The translations under genes were made by a program, and so were the position numbers. A stretch of DNA of 35,922 nt, taken from positions 1-35,922 of the forward strand of contig JAGWMX010000020.1 in NCBI GenBank assembly GCA_028871525.1, read 5' to 3'. The notes beneath the pieces are model-generated. The model was not told the DNA's origin and did not search any database. It saw only the letters and a program-made list of their open reading frames with translations. Shown here in pieces: positions 15,013-23,884 of the stretch; within the stretch, counting starts at the first letter, position 1; each line of letters opens with the position of its first letter. The stretch comes from Gammaproteobacteria bacterium (GTDB lineage: Bacteria > Pseudomonadota > Gammaproteobacteria > Nevskiales > Nevskiaceae).

Positions 15013-15807
15013 TCAGACGCCGAGAAAACGCGCAAACGGATGCTTGAAAGTGTCTTCGTGGCATTTCAGCGCGTTCACCACCCCCATTCCCGAAAAACGC
15101 CGCGCGTCATACTGACATAGGCTCACCACCGGGAACTGGTGCGCGAGCGAATGGTTGTAACGGGTTTCGAACTCGACCAGCTCGGGCACTCCCATGTCTT
15201 CGTCGAGAAACCAGGCCATGTCGCCCAGTACGCGCAACGCCTGCCCGCCGCTGCGCATGGCCATGACGAAACTGCGTTCGAAGTACTCGTAGATCTTCTG
15301 CACACTCGGCATGCCGTCGCACAAGGCCAGCCGCCCTTGGTCCACCGCCGCATCCACACCGGCGTAGACCTCGCGGAGGTTCTCCAGGATGGTTTCCTGC
15401 ACCTCGCGCGAGGCGACCAGGTAGCAAAGGTCGCCGGTGCGCAACCCATCAGCCAGATAAGGCACGGCCAGCTTGAGACGGCCGAGATCGCTCTCGTAGA
15501 AGGCGCACAGGTGGCTGCCATAGTCGATGGTGATGCCTTCAATCGAAAGGCTCGCACGATGGCCATCCGCACCCGGCGTCTGATTGTGCATGATCGAACT
15601 CGAGGAACCGGCAGGCTCCTCCAGAAACGCCAGCAGATCGCCTCGACGGAAGCGGCGCTCACGTTTTGCCCCGATGCGCACACAGGCCAGCCTGCCGGAA
15701 TCGGTCCAGCGCCGCAGCGACACCTCACTCACGTTCAGCAGTGCGGCGGCTTGTTTGATATTGAGCAATTGCCCGTGCTCGATGGTTGCGGTGGTCATCC
15801 TGCTCAT
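15013..15807 (-). CDS. DcmR-like regulator: MerR/excisionase-type HTH plus MEDS sensory domain
   Basis: A 264-residue putative transcription regulator. Residues 14-63 form a helix-turn-helix of the excisionase/MerR kind (LLNIKQAAALLNVSEVSLRRW, then RRGDLLAFLE). Residues 90-255 match the MEDS domain (DYGSHLCAFYES, DGLRTGDLCYLVA, MAWFLDED, SLCQYDARRFSG). MEDS is known from methanogen/methylotroph sensors such as DcmR, which controls dichloromethane dehalogenase in methylotrophs. I chose ATG 15807 because AAGGAGG lies nine bases before it. The gene is divergent from the haloalkane-dehalogenase-like hydrolase across a 547-base gap, so it probably controls that cluster and perhaps its own expression. 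The ligand is unknown. Confidence 0.85.
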   Translation of the reverse strand: MSRMTTATIEHGQLLNIKQAAALLNVSEVSLRRWTDSGRLACVRIGAKRERRFRRGDLLAFLEEPAGSSSSIMHNQTPGADGHRASLSIEGITIDYGSHLCAFYESDLGRLKLAVPYLADGLRTGDLCYLVASREVQETILENLREVYAGVDAAVDQGRLALCDGMPSVQKIYEYFERSFVMAMRSGGQALRVLGDMAWFLDEDMGVPELVEFETRYNHSLAHQFPVVSLCQYDARRFSGMGVVNALKCHEDTFKHPFARFLGV

Positions 15808-16354
15808 CGCCTTGAACCTCCTTAAGGTTGTTTGCCGATGCACCACCGATGGCGCCCGGCGCGCGCAGCCCGCCTCCCACCTTATCAAATCTCATCCTTC
15901 CTATTCATCCCAATAGCGCCGTCAACGCCCTGTTGAAGAGTCTTCGCCCAAAATCTATGCCTTCCAGATCATGGGCGTGGCAACCCCGTCCTTCTGCTCA
16001 CTTGACAGTTGAAACTTGTTCTGAGCTTATCTTTTAGAACATTGTTATTCTTCTATTGACATAAATGATCATGAACGAGGGGCTGAAGCGCAGGGTCATG
16101 AACGGGCGCCTTGATGCGCCGCTCGTCTCGCGCCCCTGTGTCCGCCCCATCCATCTGAACTTGATCAACCGCACGCTCTGCAACCGGGCTCGGCAGCGAA
16201 CGACCGCGTATGCGATGCAGACGACCATGATCCGCGCCGGATTCACCTGCAGTTTTCGTCCCAGGCCCGCTCATGACCCCTAACCGCAGCGTTACCTGGA
16301 GCCCCGAGCCCAACAACCGGCAGGGGTAAACGCCAACATCGGAGGAGATGAATC
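15808..16354. other. 547-base divergent control region of the hydrolase cluster
   Basis: No convincing gene is seen. The part 15985-16075 is markedly AT-richer than the rest and holds two TTGACA hexamers (16002-16007 and 16056-16061). It also holds an inverted pair GTTCT (16018-16022) and AGAAC (16036-16040) spaced by 13 bases. The rightward message would have a leader of 280 bases or more if it starts there. The right half (16080-16330) is GC-rich and featureless apart from the hydrolase ribosome binding site. Confidence 0.5.
16002..16032 (+). promoter_or_regulatory. Candidate promoter with nearby GTTCT/AGAAC operator-like repeat
   Basis: TTGACA at 16002-16007 is a perfect -35 hexamer. TTATCT at 16027-16032 is a fair -10 but with a long 19-base spacer; GCTTAT gives 17 with a poorer match. 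The inverted repeat at 16018-16040 overlaps it, as expected for a MerR-like activator acting on a long spacer. This is tentative. Confidence 0.3.
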
Positions 16355-17617
16355 TTGAACATGAAAACTCACGATTTCTATAGTGCTCTGAGCCACGCGC
16401 CGGTGAGGGCTGCGGGTCACGACGTCGACCTGAATGTCTACCGCCGTTGCAGCAAAACCACCTACGGCCGCTTCAAGTATCAGGCTCCCTGGGAAGGGTT
16501 GGTGCAAACCGGCTGGCCCGGTACCCCCGAGACTCATTGGACCAACGAGTTCGAGATCGCCTGGACCAAAGTCGGCGATCGCGGGCCGCTATGTCTGCTG
16601 ATTCACGGTGTGCCGTGCAATCGCGGACAGTGGGAGGAAGTACAGCGCTTCCTGGGGCGCTTCTGCGAAACCATCGCCATCGACATGCTGGGCATGGGCG
16701 AGAGCACACAGCCGCGCCTGTACGGCCGGCGGCGCGATCCAAAACCGAATGACTGCTGGCACTGGAATCACGATGTCGACTACATCGACAAGCTGATGCA
16801 GCACGAGTATCCGGGCCGCAAATTTATTCTCATCGCAGACGACTGGGGCAGCGGCATCGCATCGCATTATGCCGCGGCGCACAACGATCGCCTGAACGCC
16901 CTGATCCAGTTCGACGCCATTGCATTCGACGGCTACCCGGTCAATGAGATCCAGGCCATCGGCCGTGCTTCGCAGATACCGAACACGGCCGAGGGTGACC
17001 AGCTGTTTGCCCAGCTTTTCGGCGCGTTTGATCAGACGCTGGTGCAGATCCTGAAAACCATGGTCTGGAATCCCGCGGTATACAACCAGTACAAACTCCG
17101 ACTGCTGACGTTCCCCTATGTCGAAGGGGATTACCACCGCAACAACGCGAACGACGGGGTTACCGACGTGGCCAGTTCGGTCACGCTCAGGCAGAACGTC
17201 CACAACATGCGCGTGCTCGCCGATCGCGCTGCGATACTGAGTCCGGCCCTGCTGCTACCCTATTGCCCGCGGCGCAATCCCCGCGGCGTCGACTACAGCC
17301 GCATCACCGTGCCGGCCCTGATCGGATGGGGCGAATACGACAACATGATGCCGGCGGCCCAGACCCAACGCTTTGCACACGTGTTGGGTACGGATGACGT
17401 ACAAATCGCCTATATCCCCCGGGCTGGACATTTCGCACACACCGATCAGCCGTTGCTGGTAGCCGACACCATTCTCAATTTCATTCGCCGCGTGATGGGG
17501 CGTGAATCTTTGGCCGACATTTACCTCGGCAATCAAGGAATCTGGAAGGGTGACGAGCGCGCCATGCTCAATGATCTGCGCAAGATTTACAGCATCGACG
17601 CTCAATCGTTGGCCTGA
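16355..17617 (+). CDS. Alpha/beta hydrolase with Asp nucleophile, haloalkane-dehalogenase-like
   Basis: A 420-residue hydrolase. GGAGGAG (16341-16347) lies seven bases before a TTG start; an ATG two codons later (16361) is the alternative. The fold motifs are HGVP (84-87, oxyanion hole), DMLGMGES (110-117), the nucleophile elbow ADDWGSG with D163 and the halide-side W164, and the histidine H359 in RAGHFAHTDQP. DWGS is as in haloalkane dehalogenases of the DhaA/LinB branch. Their halide-binding Asn after HG is Val86 here. The acid could be D187 (QFDAI, beta-6) or D329 (GEYD, beta-7). A 60-residue N-terminal extension and a 40-residue C-terminal tail are longer than the family norm of about 300. 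Epoxide hydrolase activity is an alternative. It leads toward a FadL-type channel gene. Confidence 0.8.
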   Translation: MNMKTHDFYSALSHAPVRAAGHDVDLNVYRRCSKTTYGRFKYQAPWEGLVQTGWPGTPETHWTNEFEIAWTKVGDRGPLCLLIHGVPCNRGQWEEVQRFLGRFCETIAIDMLGMGESTQPRLYGRRRDPKPNDCWHWNHDVDYIDKLMQHEYPGRKFILIADDWGSGIASHYAAAHNDRLNALIQFDAIAFDGYPVNEIQAIGRASQIPNTAEGDQLFAQLFGAFDQTLVQILKTMVWNPAVYNQYKLRLLTFPYVEGDYHRNNANDGVTDVASSVTLRQNVHNMRVLADRAAILSPALLLPYCPRRNPRGVDYSRITVPALIGWGEYDNMMPAAQTQRFAHVLGTDDVQIAYIPRAGHFAHTDQPLLVADTILNFIRRVMGRESLADIYLGNQGIWKGDERAMLNDLRKIYSIDAQSLA

Positions 17618-17743
17618 ATCCACAACCCGATAACGATCGGCATAACACATCGTTCGCCGGAACGTGGCTTTCAACCAACTACAACGCAACAAGAGGTTTT
17701 AGTCGTGAGCTGAGATTCAAATAACCACGCGGAGGAGAATTCA

Positions 17744-19051
17744 ATGAAATACAAGAGTATTCATCGACGCAGCGCTTGGCTTACAAGTTCGACTGCAATA
17801 GTTTGGCTCGCAACTCTGGCAAATCTTTATCCTGGTGTGATCCAGGCTGGTCCACGAGGATCCGAGTTCGACACCACCGAGACTCCGGCGGCAGGCGGCA
17901 TGGAAGGTGTCGGCGTTGTCAGGCCGCAGGATCCGGTTGCAATGCTTTTCGGCAATCCGTCAACTCTCGCACAGTTGCAAGGCTCGTATGCTTTTACTTT
18001 CGGCGGATCTTATGTAAGTCCGGACCTGAAAGCGACCAATTCAATTTCCAACCCGAATCCATTCGTCGCTCCTGGTGCGTTCGGCAAATCGCATCTGACG
18101 GCAGCTGCCATCCCGCATGCGGCATTTCTCCAACGCATAACGCCAAACCTGGTGTTGGGAGGCGGCCTGACCGGGGTCTCGGGCCTTGGTTCCGATTTTC
18201 GCGATCAGCCGGGATTCCCCCCACTGATTGCGGATCTCAAGCTGTTTGGAGCCAATATGTCAGCCGCCTACCGGATCACGCCTCGTTTCAGCCTCGGAGC
18301 CGGGATGACGGTAGGCATCGCGGCTCTGCAAGCAGGCTTGGTGCAAAACAGCGCTTCGGTGAACGGATTTGGCATCAGCGGCACCTTGGGCACCACCTAC
18401 GATTTCGGGCCGATCATGATCGGCGCCACCTACAAGAGCGAGATGAATGTCCACTACGCCAGGGTTATTGAGACCAGCCCTGGAGTCACTTCCGGCCTGA
18501 CTTTCCAGCAGCCTCGGGAAGCAACATTCGGAATCGCGACCACTCCTCGCCTATTTTCTCAACTGTTTCCGGATTCAGATTGGCTAAAAGGCACATTGAT
18601 TGAAGTGGATTACCGCTTCAAGAACTGGAATTCCGCGAAAGGGTATCAGGATGTTTGGAAGAACCAAAGCGTGGTGTCGCTCGGCGTCCAGCAAATCCTA
18701 CCCTATTTTGATCGGCGCCTTACCATGCGTGCGGGCTACAGCTATGGCAGCAACTTGCTAAAGAACGCCAACAGACTAGGTAACACGTTCGACGGGTTGC
18801 GCACAGTCAACGTCCCGGGGGCCGGCGCAGTTCCGGTAAACCCGGCTTTTCTTTCCGCTGCGCAAGCTACGATTACCGATGGATATTGGCGCGATAGCGT
18901 TTCGATCGGCATGGGATACCAGCTCAGCCGGGTCGTGCGCATCGATACGAACGCTTCTTACGCCTACAACGGCAAAGTAACCACCGGTGGACTCCGCGCC
19001 GATGGCAGCATCTTCTCAGCTGGGATGGGGCTGACATGGAACTTCGAATAG
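17744..19051 (+). CDS. FadL/TodX-family outer-membrane channel for hydrophobic compounds
   Basis: A 435-residue outer-membrane beta-barrel of the FadL/TodX type, which lets fatty acids or aromatic hydrocarbons enter through a lateral gate. GGAGGAG precedes the ATG. A long signal sequence runs to about residue 35 (ending VIQAG). The mature part has the N-terminal hatch pattern (GGMEGVGVVRPQDPVAMLFGNPSTLAQL), alternating amphipathic strands, and ends SIFSAGMGLTWNFE with a C-terminal phenylalanine-containing strand as in barrel proteins. It follows the hydrolase by 126 bases with no clear terminator, and overlaps the next gene by 16 bases. Base composition is visibly less GC-rich than the flanking housekeeping genes. 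Substrate is inferred only from context. Confidence 0.82.
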   Translation: MKYKSIHRRSAWLTSSTAIVWLATLANLYPGVIQAGPRGSEFDTTETPAAGGMEGVGVVRPQDPVAMLFGNPSTLAQLQGSYAFTFGGSYVSPDLKATNSISNPNPFVAPGAFGKSHLTAAAIPHAAFLQRITPNLVLGGGLTGVSGLGSDFRDQPGFPPLIADLKLFGANMSAAYRITPRFSLGAGMTVGIAALQAGLVQNSASVNGFGISGTLGTTYDFGPIMIGATYKSEMNVHYARVIETSPGVTSGLTFQQPREATFGIATTPRLFSQLFPDSDWLKGTLIEVDYRFKNWNSAKGYQDVWKNQSVVSLGVQQILPYFDRRLTMRAGYSYGSNLLKNANRLGNTFDGLRTVNVPGAGAVPVNPAFLSAAQATITDGYWRDSVSIGMGYQLSRVVRIDTNASYAYNGKVTTGGLRADGSIFSAGMGLTWNFE

Positions 19052-20346
19052 CAGTAACCGCTCTGAACGCCACTTTGTATATCATTGGCCTGACAACTGC
19101 TCTGGCCATCTTTCTGCCGTTTTCACCGATGACCATCGATCTGGTCAATGTTTCACGACGAACGCAGATCTCAATTTATCGGCATCGCCGCATGCTGTGG
19201 GCGTTCACCTGGATCTGCTTTGGCGCTATTTTGCTGAGCGGTTTAATTGGCGTACTTGGAAGCCACGGGGCGATGGGAACGGACAACGCCATTTATCATT
19301 TTCTTGCTACACCGAATCCCACGTGGTTATGGACGACTCTCATCACAATCGGCGTACTCACTTTACTGTTCTGGAGTGGATACGTACCGTACGTAATGAC
19401 TCCACCGAGTCGGCAACGGGTTCTGACGGCGGCGGAAGCCGATCGGATTTTGCATCCTGACGACGTGGTCCTGGGGTTGGTTTACGGTAATAAAGTGCGT
19501 GCATATCCGCGTGATGCCATAGCCCGGCCCCATTATTTTACCGATACGATCGACAACATGCCGATGACGATTTCCTATTGCATCTTGTGCAATAGCGGAA
19601 TCGCATTTAAATCAGAGTTGAACGGGCGTCCATTGAAGCTGATGAGCGTAACTGCCTACAACAATAACATTATTTATTATGACAAAGCCATGGATAACTT
19701 TATACAGCAACTCGACGGCAAGGTTATTGACGGGCCTGATGTGGGAAAATCACTGGATACTTATCCAGTAGCGCAGACAACCTGGGAGGAATGGAAAAAA
19801 TTGCACCCAGAAACCAGCCTCTACTACGCCCCTCACATCACTTTACGCGACAAGATGGTCGCCAAGATGCTGCAAATGTTGATCCCGGTTGCCAAACTTT
19901 CCAAACGATCAAAACCGTGGCATCGAATCCAGGGGCAGCTAGACAGTCGATTACCAGCCATGTCATTTGTCGTCGGCGTGGAAATTAACGCGGATTCCTG
20001 TGGTTACCCGCTGGAGCTTGTTCGTCAACATCCGGTATTGAATGACGTTGTCGGTGGCAAGCCGATTGTGTTGCTATACGATAACGAACACGACGTTGTG
20101 GGGGTTTTTTCGCGTCGGCTTGACTCCGCCACGCTGACCTTCGAACCCTGGAACGATCCCGGAGCACCCACGCTTGTGCGCGACCAGGAAACCGGAGGCC
20201 TATGGGCGGTGACCGGAAAGGGTGTTGAAGGGTCTGCGCACGGAAAAACGCTCGAACCGATTCCTCATTTCAATAAATTGTTCTGGTTCAGCTGGGCGCT
20301 GTTCAAGCCAGGCACGCGTATCGGCACGCCCACACCAACGGGATGA
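19036..20346 (+). CDS. Membrane-anchored DUF3179 protein
   Basis: A 436-residue protein with three N-terminal membrane segments (about 8-29, 53-74 and 96-118) and a DUF3179 domain from about 125 on. Domain landmarks are VRAYPRDAIARPHYF, TISYCILCNSGIAF with a CxxC, IYYDKAMDNFIQQLDGKVIDGP and a second block VVGVEINADSC. The ATG lies inside the end of the FadL-type gene (16-base overlap), so translation is likely coupled. DUF3179 has no established activity that I know. The CxxC and the membrane anchor would allow a redox or metal role, but this is a guess. Composition is the least GC-rich of the window by eye, suggesting acquisition with the channel gene. Confidence 0.78.
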   Translation: MELRIAVTALNATLYIIGLTTALAIFLPFSPMTIDLVNVSRRTQISIYRHRRMLWAFTWICFGAILLSGLIGVLGSHGAMGTDNAIYHFLATPNPTWLWTTLITIGVLTLLFWSGYVPYVMTPPSRQRVLTAAEADRILHPDDVVLGLVYGNKVRAYPRDAIARPHYFTDTIDNMPMTISYCILCNSGIAFKSELNGRPLKLMSVTAYNNNIIYYDKAMDNFIQQLDGKVIDGPDVGKSLDTYPVAQTTWEEWKKLHPETSLYYAPHITLRDKMVAKMLQMLIPVAKLSKRSKPWHRIQGQLDSRLPAMSFVVGVEINADSCGYPLELVRQHPVLNDVVGGKPIVLLYDNEHDVVGVFSRRLDSATLTFEPWNDPGAPTLVRDQETGGLWAVTGKGVEGSAHGKTLEPIPHFNKLFWFSWALFKPGTRIGTPTPTG

Positions 20347-20459
20347 GCCTCTCCAGCCAGACAGCGGCAGCGCCTGACCGCTTTATCGGCGGGAATGCTC
20401 CTCCTCGCCGCTGCCTGGCGGGCAGCGTCGTTCCGGTCCGTGCCGGAGGCGACGATTTT

Positions 20460-20482
20460 GGCGCCGGATGACCTCCGGCGCC
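20460..20482 (+). terminator. Probable terminator after the DUF3179 gene
   Basis: GGCGCCGGA and TCCGGCGCC pair perfectly over nine bases around a five-base loop. CTTTAT follows on the plus strand, and a short T run (TTTT) also precedes the stem. It lies 113 bases after the DUF3179 stop and separates the accessory cluster from nuo. The T tract is weak. Confidence 0.5.
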
Positions 20483-20772
20483 CTTTATCGACCCGATACA
20501 ACCTGGGGGTTTGTGACCACTGCCCTGCCCGAACGGCCGAGTAATCCCTCCGCCCCCTGCCGCATGGCCGCGACCCGCCGTTGCCTTTCCGCCCGCGCCT
20601 GGTTCAGTTCCCGCTTTCCGTCATGGCGCCGCCGCAGGCAAAGCGCACACGGCACCAGAAACTACACGCAGCGGGCGAAAAACGCGCACCGGGAATTCGT
20701 CCCGTGGCCTGGCGTCGCAGCAGGCAGCCCCGGCATGCGTTGTCAGTGGCTGCGACGGGCGGGCGAGTTGGG

Positions 20773-20778
20773 TACAAT
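20773..20778 (+). promoter_or_regulatory. Candidate -10 box of the nuo operon
   Basis: TACAAT within TTGGGTACAATAC lies about 110 bases before nuoA. No good -35 is found at 17 bases; TTGTCA at 20740-20745 is too far. Tentative. Confidence 0.25.
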
Positions 20779-20888
20779 ACTTTCGTTCGACGAGGCCGCT
20801 GCAGGAATGTGCCGCCAGCTCCGCTGCCGACGGCCTCAGCGACCTGGGATTCGTGTTCAAACCGCCAGAATAAGGAGACGTGGGCACC

Positions 20889-21314
20889 ATGTCAGGCCCG
20901 GACGTACAAACGTGGTCATTCGCCGTCTATTCGGTAGCGGTACTCGGCATCACGCTGCTCATGCTGGGGTTGTCGTGGGTGCTCGGCGGACGCGCGCAAG
21001 GCCGTGCCAAGGACGAGCCTTTCGAATCGGGGATCGTCTCAGTCGGCAGCGGCCGTCTGCGGTTTTCGGCCAAGTTCTATCTGGTGGCAATGTTTTTTGT
21101 GATCTTCGATCTGGAGGCGGTGTTTCTGTATGCCTGGGCAGCCACCATGCGTGAAGACGGCTGGGCCGGATTTACCGAGGCCACCATCTTCATCGCCATC
21201 CTGCTCGGCGGTCTGGTGTATGTATGGCGCCTCGGTGGACTGGACTGGGCGCCGGAGGGCCGCAAGCGCCGCCTGCGCGACGCTGCCGAACGCGAAGCGC
21301 GGGCGGGAGGTTAA
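20889..21314 (+). CDS. nuoA: NADH-quinone oxidoreductase subunit A
   Basis: A 141-residue inner-membrane subunit of complex I. ATG 20889 is preferred, since AGGAG (20873-20877) lies 11 bases before it; the GTG at 20880 is only two bases from that site. Three membrane helices are visible (about 12-32, 63-85 and 94-112). The loop [34 protein letters not shown] is split around the conserved FESG and the [12 protein letters not shown] block, which line the quinone-side region. It is the first gene of the nuo operon, with three bases before nuoB. Confidence 0.95.
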   Translation: MSGPDVQTWSFAVYSVAVLGITLLMLGLSWVLGGRAQGRAKDEPFESGIVSVGSGRLRFSAKFYLVAMFFVIFDLEAVFLYAWAATMREDGWAGFTEATIFIAILLGGLVYVWRLGGLDWAPEGRKRRLRDAAEREARAGG

Positions 21315-21317
21315 TTG

Positions 21318-21971
21318 ATGGAATACACGTTGACCCGGATCGACCTGCAGGCTGAGAAGCGGCGGTTGGCGCCGACCGCCAAGCAGAGCTTCGTCGAACG
21401 GCAGGTACATAAAAATCTGCTGTTCGCCAAACTTGATGATTTCGTCAACTGGGGCCGCAAGAACTCGATCTGGCCCTACAACTTCGGACTGTCGTGCTGC
21501 TACGTGGAAATGGCGACCGCCTTCACCGCGCCGCACGATATCGCCCGCTTCGGCGCGGAAGTGATCCGCGCGTCGCCGCGTCAGGCGGACCTGATGGTCA
21601 TCGCCGGCACCTGCTTCATCAAAATGGCGCCGGTGGTGCAACGGCTGTATGAACAGTTGCTGGAGCCGCGCTGGGTGATCTCGATGGGCTCCTGCGCCAA
21701 TTCCGGCGGCATGTACGACATCTATTCCGTGGTGCAGGGCGTCGACAAGTTTCTGCCGGTGGATGTCTACGTGCCCGGCTGCCCGCCGCGGCCGGAGGCT
21801 TTCCTGCAGGGCTTGTTGATGCTGCAGCAGACCATCGGCAAGGAGAGCCGGCCGCTGTCGTGGGTGGTCGGCGATCAGGGTGTCTACCGCGCGCCGTTGC
21901 CGTCCCAGCGTGATCTGAACGCCGAAGAACGGCGCCGCCAGACCACCCTGCGCACACCGGACCAGGTGTAG
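21318..21971 (+). CDS. nuoB: NADH-quinone oxidoreductase subunit B
   Basis: A 217-residue peripheral subunit carrying cluster N2, the last electron carrier before quinone. GGAGG lies seven bases before ATG 21318. The cluster ligands are the tandem cysteines C60-C61 ([10 protein letters not shown]), C126 ([12 protein letters not shown]) and C155 (PGCPPRPEA). All are present. The C-terminal 35 residues after the conserved core are less conserved. Confidence 0.97.
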   Translation: MEYTLTRIDLQAEKRRLAPTAKQSFVERQVHKNLLFAKLDDFVNWGRKNSIWPYNFGLSCCYVEMATAFTAPHDIARFGAEVIRASPRQADLMVIAGTCFIKMAPVVQRLYEQLLEPRWVISMGSCANSGGMYDIYSVVQGVDKFLPVDVYVPGCPPRPEAFLQGLLMLQQTIGKESRPLSWVVGDQGVYRAPLPSQRDLNAEERRRQTTLRTPDQV

Positions 21972-21976
21972 AGCCG

Positions 21977-23779
21977 ATGGCCGACGACGCCCCGGCTCTG
22001 CCGGCCACGCCGCCGACGACGCTGCCGCCGGTGGTGCGGGAGCTCTACGCGCGTTTTGGCGAAACGACGTTCATCCTGCAGCCGACCGCCGACGGCATAC
22101 CCACGCTGTGGACGCCATCTCAGAAACTGGCGGAGGTTCTGCACGTCCTGAAGCTGGGCGTGCCAAAACCCTATGGCATGCTGCTGGATTTGTCCGCCGT
22201 CGACGAGCGCCTGCGCCGACACCGCGAAGGGTTGCCAGAGGCCGACTTCACGGTGTTCTATCATCTGCTGTCAATCGACCGCGATATTGAAACTCGCGGT
22301 GGCGGCGACATCCGCATCAAAGTCGCGCTCAAGGGTGAGACCCCGCACCTGCCGTCGATCGCCAAACAGTGGGCCAACGCCAACTGGTATGAACGCGAAG
22401 TCTGGGATCTATTCGGCATCGTCTTCGACGGCCACCCATACCTGAAGCGTATCCTGCTGCCGCCGACCTGGCAGGGACACCCGCTGCGCAAGGACCATCC
22501 CGCGCGGGCCACCGAGTTCGACCCGTACACGCTGGACGCGATGAAACAGGATCTGGAGCAGGAGGCGCTGCGCTTCAATCCCGAGGACTGGGGCATGCAG
22601 CGGCACTCCGAAGAAGCCGACTTCATGTTCCTGAACCTCGGCCCCAACCACCCATCGGCGCACGGTGCGTTCCGCATCGTGCTGCAGCTCGACGGCGAGG
22701 AGATCCTCGACTGCGTGCCGGACATCGGCTACCACCACCGCGGCGCCGAGAAAATGGCCGAACGCCAGTCCTGGCACTCGTTCATTCCCTACACCGACCG
22801 CATCGACTACCTCGGCGGCGTCATGAACAACCTGCCCTACGTGCTGGCGGTCGAGCAGCTGGCGGGCATCGTGGTGCCCGATCGGGTCAAGGTGATCCGC
22901 GTGATGATGGCGGAGTTTTTCCGCATCACCTCGCACCTGCTGTTCTACGGCACCTACGCGCAGGACGTCGGCGCGATGTCGCCGATCTTCTACATGTTCA
23001 CCGACCGGCAGAAGGCCTACGACGTCATCGAGGCAGTCACCGGGTTCCGCATGCATCCGGCCTGGTATCGCATCGGCGGCGTCGCTCAGGATCTGCCGCA
23101 AGGCTGGGACCGGCTGGTGCGCGAGTTCCTAGACTGGTTCCCGAAGCGGCTGCGCGAGTACGAAAAAGCGGCGCTGAAGAACGGCATCCTGCGCGCGCGC
23201 ACCATCGGCGTGGCCGACTACACGGCGCGCGAGGCGATCGAGTGGGGCGTCACCGGGCCCGGTCTGCGCGCCACCGGCATCAATTACGACCTGCGCAAGG
23301 CGCGGCCGTACTCGGGCTACGAGAATTTCGACTTCGAGGTGCCGTTGGCCAGCCGCGGCGACTGCTACGACCGCTGCGTGGTGCGCGCCGAGGAGCTGCG
23401 GCAGAGCTGCCGGATCATCGAGCAGTGCCTGGACAACATGCCGGCGGGCCCTTACAAAGCCGACCATCCGCTGACCTGCCCGCCGCCCAAGGATCGCATG
23501 CTGCACGACATCGAGACGCTGATCACCCACTTCCTCGACGTCTCCTGGGGTCCGGTGATTCCACCGGGCGAGGGCTATTTCGCGATCGAGGCCACCAAGG
23601 GCCTGAACAGCTATTACCTGACCTCCGACGGCAGCACGATGAGCTATCGCACGCGCATCCGCACGCCCAGCTTCCCGCATCTGCAGATGATTCCGCACGT
23701 GATCCGCGGCCAGATGGTGCCAGACCTGATCGCGCTGCTGGCGTCAATCGATTTCGTGATGGCAGACGTGGACCGCTAA
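21977..23779 (+). CDS. nuoCD: NADH-quinone oxidoreductase fused subunit C/D
   Basis: A 600-residue fusion of the 30-kDa (NuoC, about 1-190) and 49-kDa (NuoD, about 210-600) subunits, as in E. coli. The NuoC part has the signature [19 protein letters not shown] and [19 protein letters not shown]. The NuoD part has [14 protein letters not shown] and [14 protein letters not shown], which build the quinone pocket next to N2, and ends with [15 protein letters not shown]. The fusion supports a gammaproteobacterial host. It starts five bases after nuoB and is followed by a 105-base gap with a palindromic element. Confidence 0.97.
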   Translation: MADDAPALPATPPTTLPPVVRELYARFGETTFILQPTADGIPTLWTPSQKLAEVLHVLKLGVPKPYGMLLDLSAVDERLRRHREGLPEADFTVFYHLLSIDRDIETRGGGDIRIKVALKGETPHLPSIAKQWANANWYEREVWDLFGIVFDGHPYLKRILLPPTWQGHPLRKDHPARATEFDPYTLDAMKQDLEQEALRFNPEDWGMQRHSEEADFMFLNLGPNHPSAHGAFRIVLQLDGEEILDCVPDIGYHHRGAEKMAERQSWHSFIPYTDRIDYLGGVMNNLPYVLAVEQLAGIVVPDRVKVIRVMMAEFFRITSHLLFYGTYAQDVGAMSPIFYMFTDRQKAYDVIEAVTGFRMHPAWYRIGGVAQDLPQGWDRLVREFLDWFPKRLREYEKAALKNGILRARTIGVADYTAREAIEWGVTGPGLRATGINYDLRKARPYSGYENFDFEVPLASRGDCYDRCVVRAEELRQSCRIIEQCLDNMPAGPYKADHPLTCPPPKDRMLHDIETLITHFLDVSWGPVIPPGEGYFAIEATKGLNSYYLTSDGSTMSYRTRIRTPSFPHLQMIPHVIRGQMVPDLIALLASIDFVMADVDR

Positions 23780-23789
23780 GAATTGACTC

Positions 23790-23862
23790 AGTCGGCAAAT
23801 GAACGCAAATAGACGCCAATACAGTCAGATCGAAATAAACATTTTGCGTTCATTCGCGGACT
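23790..23862. repeat. Palindromic intergenic element, copy 1 (nuoCD-nuoE gap)
   Basis: The left arm 23790-23809 (AGTCGGCAAATGAACGCAAA) and the right arm 23843-23862 are inverted copies matching at 18 of 20 bases. The core GCAAATGAACGCAAA recurs in the second element at 30868-31021. The stretch is far less GC-rich than the genes around it. It resembles a REP- or MITE-type repeat that has spread between genes. Confidence 0.7.
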
Positions 23863-23884
23863 GCTTTATTAAACCAAGATCAGC

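Larger units (their letters stand above)
20347..20888. other. 542-base gap before the nuo operon
   Basis: It contains a terminator-like hairpin at 20460-20482 and a candidate -10 box at 20773-20778. A GC-rich stretch (20500-20760) has open frames but none with recognisable protein features or homology known to me. No tRNA gene was recognised. Confidence 0.5.

Noticed and set aside
16053-16316. Small overlapping frames on both strands in the divergent gap
   Set aside because: No ribosome binding site and no protein-like features; treated as non-coding control region.
20468-21154. Plus-strand frame upstream of and into nuoA
   Set aside because: Low-complexity Arg-rich translation that runs into nuoA in the wrong frame; no homology recognised.
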